NCBI GenBank assembly: GCA_910587205.1
Contig: CAJULZ010000128.1
Location: forward strand, 1-7,116
Length of the DNA: 7,116 bases
Direction: 5' to 3'
DNA from: an uncultured Oscillospiraceae bacterium
GTDB taxonomy: Bacteria > Bacillota > Clostridia > Oscillospirales > Oscillospiraceae
The position numbers and the translations under genes are program-made. Of the stretch, positions 6,094-7,116 are shown in pieces. Position 1 is the stretch's first letter. Every line of letters begins with the position of its first letter. The notes beneath the pieces were generated by a model. That model searched no databases. It was not told the DNA's origin and saw only the letters and a program-made list of their open reading frames with translations.

Positions 6094-6264
6094 ATGCCTA
6101 AGAAAGAAACGATTGCTGTCTGGTGTTTGCTGGCTGGTACGATTTTAGGCGGTTTCACAAAGCTATATGTGATCACCGCGGTCTTCTCCCTGATCGTGCT
6201 GGCGATTGATCTTCCGCTGCTTATGGAGGAATACAAGGCGTGGAAGCGTAAAAAGCAGCAATAA
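6094..6264 (+). CDS. Small hypothetical membrane protein (56 residues)
   Basis: The product begins MPKKETIAVWCLLAGTILGG and ends WKRKKQQ. A GGGGAAG Shine-Dalgarno (6082-6088) lies 5 bases before the ATG, which follows the xpaC-like stop by 16 bases, so the two are probably co-transcribed. Two hydrophobic stretches are seen (about residues 7-20 and 24-43), with Lys at both ends. This suits a hairpin-type membrane protein with both tails in the cytoplasm, or a single longer segment. Its GC content is 47 percent (81 of 171 bases), with codons such as TTA, CTA and ATT that are rare in its neighbours. That suggests recent acquisition or relaxed codon selection. The TAA stop is part of the following terminator stem. 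No family was recognised. Length, RBS, position and composition support a real gene, but a chance frame cannot be ruled out. Confidence 0.68.
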   Translation: MPKKETIAVWCLLAGTILGGFTKLYVITAVFSLIVLAIDLPLLMEEYKAWKRKKQQ

Positions 6265-6306
6265 AAGGGGAGCGGCAGGGCCTATGGCCCTGCCGCTCCC
6301 CTTTTT
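6263..6306. terminator. Strong terminator, probably bidirectional
   Basis: A perfect 20-bp stem (6263-6282 against 6286-6305) closes on the loop TAT. On the + strand the right arm ends in a five-T tract (6302-6306), ending the xpaC/microprotein transcript. On the - strand the same structure ends in TTTTATT, so it can also stop readthrough from typA. The first two bases of the left arm are the last two of the microprotein's TAA stop. Confidence 0.92.
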
Positions 6307-6321
6307 CGCTGATCTTTCTGA

Positions 6322-6350
6322 AAGCCTTCCCCCTGAACGGGGGAAGGCTT
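6322..6350 (-). terminator. Hairpin downstream of typA, possible terminator
   Basis: A perfect 12-bp stem, AAGCCTTCCCCC (6322-6333) against its complement (6339-6350), encloses a 5-base loop. It lies 26 bases past the typA stop on the - strand. Only three T residues follow on that strand, so termination alone would be weak; the stronger stem at 6263-6306 comes next. Its core GCCTTCCCCC is shared with the importer operon terminator. Confidence 0.65.
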
Positions 6351-6376
6351 GGCGCGTTAACCGGCCACCCGTGCCC

Positions 6377-7116
6377 TCACGCCTTCCCGCCCTTGAGGGC
6401 CTTCATCCGCTTCTCGTGGTTCAAAATGCGCTTGCGCAGGCGCAGGTTTTCCGGCGTGACCTCCAACAGCTCGTCGTCCGCCAAAAATTCCAAACACTGT
6501 TCCAAGCTCATGGACTTGGGGGGCACCAGCCGCAGGGCCTCGTCGCTGCCGGACGCCCGCATGTTGGTGAGCTGCTTCTTCTTGCACACGTTGACGGTGA
6601 TATCCTCCATCTTGGGGCACACGCCCACCACCATGCCCTCGTACACGGGCACCCCCGCGCCGATGAACAGCGCGCCCCGCTCCTGGGCGGCAAACAGGCC
6701 GTAGGTCACGGAATCGCCCTGCTCATGGGCCACCAGGGAGCCGGTGTTCCGGCGCTGTATGTCCCCCTTGAAGGGGGCGTACTTCTCAAAGACGGAGGCC
6801 ATGATGCCCTCGCCCTTGGTGTCCGTCAAAAACTCGTTGCGGTAGCCGAACAGCCCCCGGGAGGGCACCAGGAATTCCAGCTTGGTCCGGCTGCCGACGG
6901 GGTCCATGGAGAGGAACTCGCCCTTCCGAGCCCCCAGCTTCTCCATCACCGCCCCCACACAGTCGGCGGGCACGTCGATGACCACCCGCTCGATGGGTTC
7001 GCACTTCCTGCCCTCCACCTCCTGGTACACCACGCGGGGGGGCGAGACCTGGAACTCGTAACCCTCCCGGCGCATGGTCTCGATGAGGATGGACAGGGAC
7101 ATCTCCCCCCGGCCCG
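6377..7116 (-). CDS. typA: Translational GTPase TypA/BipA, C-terminal part (5' end beyond window)
   Basis: The visible 245 residues are the C-terminal part of TypA/BipA, a ribosome-associated GTPase of the EF-G/LepA group involved in ribosome assembly and stress adaptation. The frame runs open to the window edge and begins GRGEMSLSILIETMRREGYEFQVS, a conserved segment that sits in the interior of the protein. The Met at 7102 is therefore an internal residue, not the start. Family landmarks include GEFLSMDPVGSRTKLEFLVPSRGLFGYRNEFLTDTKGEG, the NTGSLVAHEQGDSVTYGL loop, GAGVPVYEGMVVG, and the C-terminal KKKQLTNMRASGSDEALRLVPP and EVTPENLRLRKRIL, typical of the TypA-specific domain. Full-length TypA is about 600-615 residues, so the GTPase domain lies outside. 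The gene is convergent with the xpaC-like unit. No defects are seen. Confidence 0.97.
   Translation of the reverse strand, partial: GRGEMSLSILIETMRREGYEFQVSPPRVVYQEVEGRKCEPIERVVIDVPADCVGAVMEKLGARKGEFLSMDPVGSRTKLEFLVPSRGLFGYRNEFLTDTKGEGIMASVFEKYAPFKGDIQRRNTGSLVAHEQGDSVTYGLFAAQERGALFIGAGVPVYEGMVVGVCPKMEDITVNVCKKKQLTNMRASGSDEALRLVPPKSMSLEQCLEFLADDELLEVTPENLRLRKRILNHEKRMKALKGGKA

Noticed and set aside
5298..6236. A 312-codon - strand open frame opposite the xpaC-like gene and microprotein
   Set aside because: Low-complexity Gly/Val/His/Leu-rich translation that crosses a gene boundary and has no family resemblance; an artefact of third-position GC bias.
6377..7102. Taking the Met at 7102 as a true start of a short TypA-like gene
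   Set aside because: The frame continues upstream to the window edge with GRGE, which matches the conserved interior of TypA, so the gene is simply cut by the window.

Overview
The window looks like chromosomal DNA from a GC-rich anaerobic Clostridia lineage, most likely a gut Oscillospiraceae-type organism of the Flavonifractor/Oscillibacter/Lawsonibacter kind. This is inferred from strong C/G bias at third codon positions combined with Firmicutes features: AAGGAG/GGGAGG Shine-Dalgarno sites, a clostridial LAAC-type lipoprotein, an XpaC-family protein and a PocR-AraC regulator. No phylogenetic search was possible. Nothing in the window suggests a prophage, CRISPR array, IS element or tRNA/rRNA gene.

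Region 1 (1-4489) is a regulator plus transporter locus on the + strand. A perfect 30-bp palindrome precedes a gene for a PocR-domain/AraC-type regulator (63-932), which ends at a 16-bp-stem terminator (947-986). Next comes a promoter with a perfect TATAAT but no convincing -35 box, as expected for activator-dependent transcription. It drives a three-gene CUT1-type ABC importer: a substrate-binding lipoprotein (1134-2468), a MalF/UgpA-like permease (2628-3569) and a MalG/UgpE-like permease (3566-4423). Two large hairpins without U-tracts lie between the binding protein and the first permease. The operon ends at an intrinsic terminator (4455-4489). There is no ATPase gene and no catabolic enzyme, so the ATPase is presumably shared and encoded elsewhere, and the substrate cannot be named.

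Region 2 (4536-6306) is a separate unit with a near-consensus promoter (TTTACA, 17 nt, TATAAT). It encodes a 482-residue XpaC-family membrane protein and then a previously unlisted 56-residue membrane microprotein of clearly lower GC. The XpaC-like protein has a Tyr/Gly-rich N-terminus, an Ala-rich heptad stretch, three hydrophobic segments, a winged-helix-like insert and the family's C-terminal helical domain. The microprotein's stop codon lies inside a 20-bp-stem terminator.

Region 3 (6377-7116, - strand) is the 3' part of typA/bipA, the ribosome-associated translational GTPase. It converges on region 2; its start lies beyond the window.

The regulator probably senses a small metabolite through its Cys-rich PocR domain and switches on the importer. 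The XpaC/microprotein unit and typA appear functionally unrelated to it. No clearly new system is demonstrated. The best leads are the XpaC-microprotein pair, the winged-helix insert in XpaC, and the RNA structures and activator-type promoter of the importer operon.
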